Shown: positions 63,968 to 64,000 of the stretch, piece after piece
Numbering within the stretch: the stretch's first letter is position 1
How the letters are laid out: each line of letters starts with the position of its first letter
Assembly (NCBI RefSeq): GCF_009817885.1
Contig: NZ_CP041764.1
Coordinates: 2,728,001 to 2,792,000 of the forward strand
From: Serratia rhizosphaerae
GTDB lineage: Bacteria > Pseudomonadota > Gammaproteobacteria > Enterobacterales > Enterobacteriaceae
Reading direction: 5' to 3'
Length of the DNA stretch: 64,000 nucleotides
Program-made: the position numbers and the translations under genes
The notes under the pieces: generated by a model
The model's database searches: none
The model's input: only the letters and a program-made list of their open reading frames with translations
Told to the model about the DNA's origin: nothing

Positions 63968-64000
63968 TCAGCCGGCCTGCAGGCGCGCAAAACCCGCTGC
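63968..64000 (-). CDS. metC: 3' end of metC, cystathionine beta-lyase (partial)
   Basis: The last ten codons and stop of a minus-strand gene run off the window. They encode AAGFARLQAG, which resembles the DAGFARIV ending of E. coli MetC, and metC is the gene upstream of yghB in E. coli. The identification rests on this short tail and on gene order. Confidence 0.6.
   Translation of the reverse strand, partial: AAGFARLQAG

Overview
The window is chromosomal DNA from an enterobacterium, most likely Serratia or a close Yersiniaceae relative. The protein sequences are close to Escherichia coli, GC is high in the core genes, and the gene order follows the E. coli K-12 blocks mug-rpoD-dnaG-rpsU-tsaD-plsY-folB-uppP-cca-ygiM-ygiF-glnE-hldE, ubiK-ribB-zupT-ygiD-ygiC-ygiB, tolC-nudF-yqiB-cpdA-yqiA-parE, ygiN-mdaB, parC-plsC-ftsP, ygiQ and dkgA-yqhD-yqhC-yghB-metC. 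The genus is inferred; no rRNA or marker gene was compared.

Region 1 (about 1-11,400) is a type VI secretion effector island. It holds a VgrG spike gene with ten 16-residue repeats, an unfamiliar 532-residue protein with TPR-like helices where an effector adaptor would be expected, a 41-residue membrane peptide, and a 1,382-residue Rhs toxin with a PAAR-like head and an AT-rich C-terminal toxin, followed by its likely immunity gene. Downstream lies a decayed array: a SymE-like remnant, a broken small toxin/immunity-like cassette, and a displaced copy of the Rhs core tip with a second toxin and a large presumed immunity gene. Several parts carry in-frame stops or a frameshift. The island ends next to a tRNA-Ile(CAU) gene.

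Region 2 (about 11,500-34,350) is core housekeeping: mug, the rpsU-dnaG-rpoD macromolecular synthesis operon, tsaD, plsY, folB, uppP, cca, ygiM, the ygiF-glnE-hldE cluster, a yjeH exporter gene, ubiK, an FMN riboswitch with ribB, zupT behind a Fur-box-like site, ygiD and ygiC-ygiB.

Region 3 (about 34,600-48,650) has a PTS-type dihydroxyacetone kinase operon, dhaKLM, sitting between ygiB and tolC and so splitting what is the tolC-ygiBC operon in E. coli. After it come tolC, the nudF-yqiB-cpdA-yqiA-parE cluster, an AT-rich insert with an orphan CdiI-like immunity gene and a possible 59-residue peptide, then ygiN, mdaB and parC.

Region 4 (about 48,650-64,000) has plsC and ftsP, the latter broken by an apparent one-base loss in a G run. 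A hairpin-rich non-coding segment follows, then an accessory nucleoside-type locus (yegV-like kinase, NCS1 permease, yegU-like ADP-ribosylglycohydrolase, divergent yegW-like GntR regulator). The window closes with ygiQ, an MltE-like lipoprotein, dkgA, a nitroreductase-yqhD operon divergent from the AraC-type regulator yqhC, yghB, and the last codons of metC. Accessory modules sit at junctions of otherwise conserved blocks: the Rhs island beside mug/ileX, dhaKLM beside tolC, the CdiI-like gene between parE and ygiN, and the yeg-like locus between ftsP and ygiQ.
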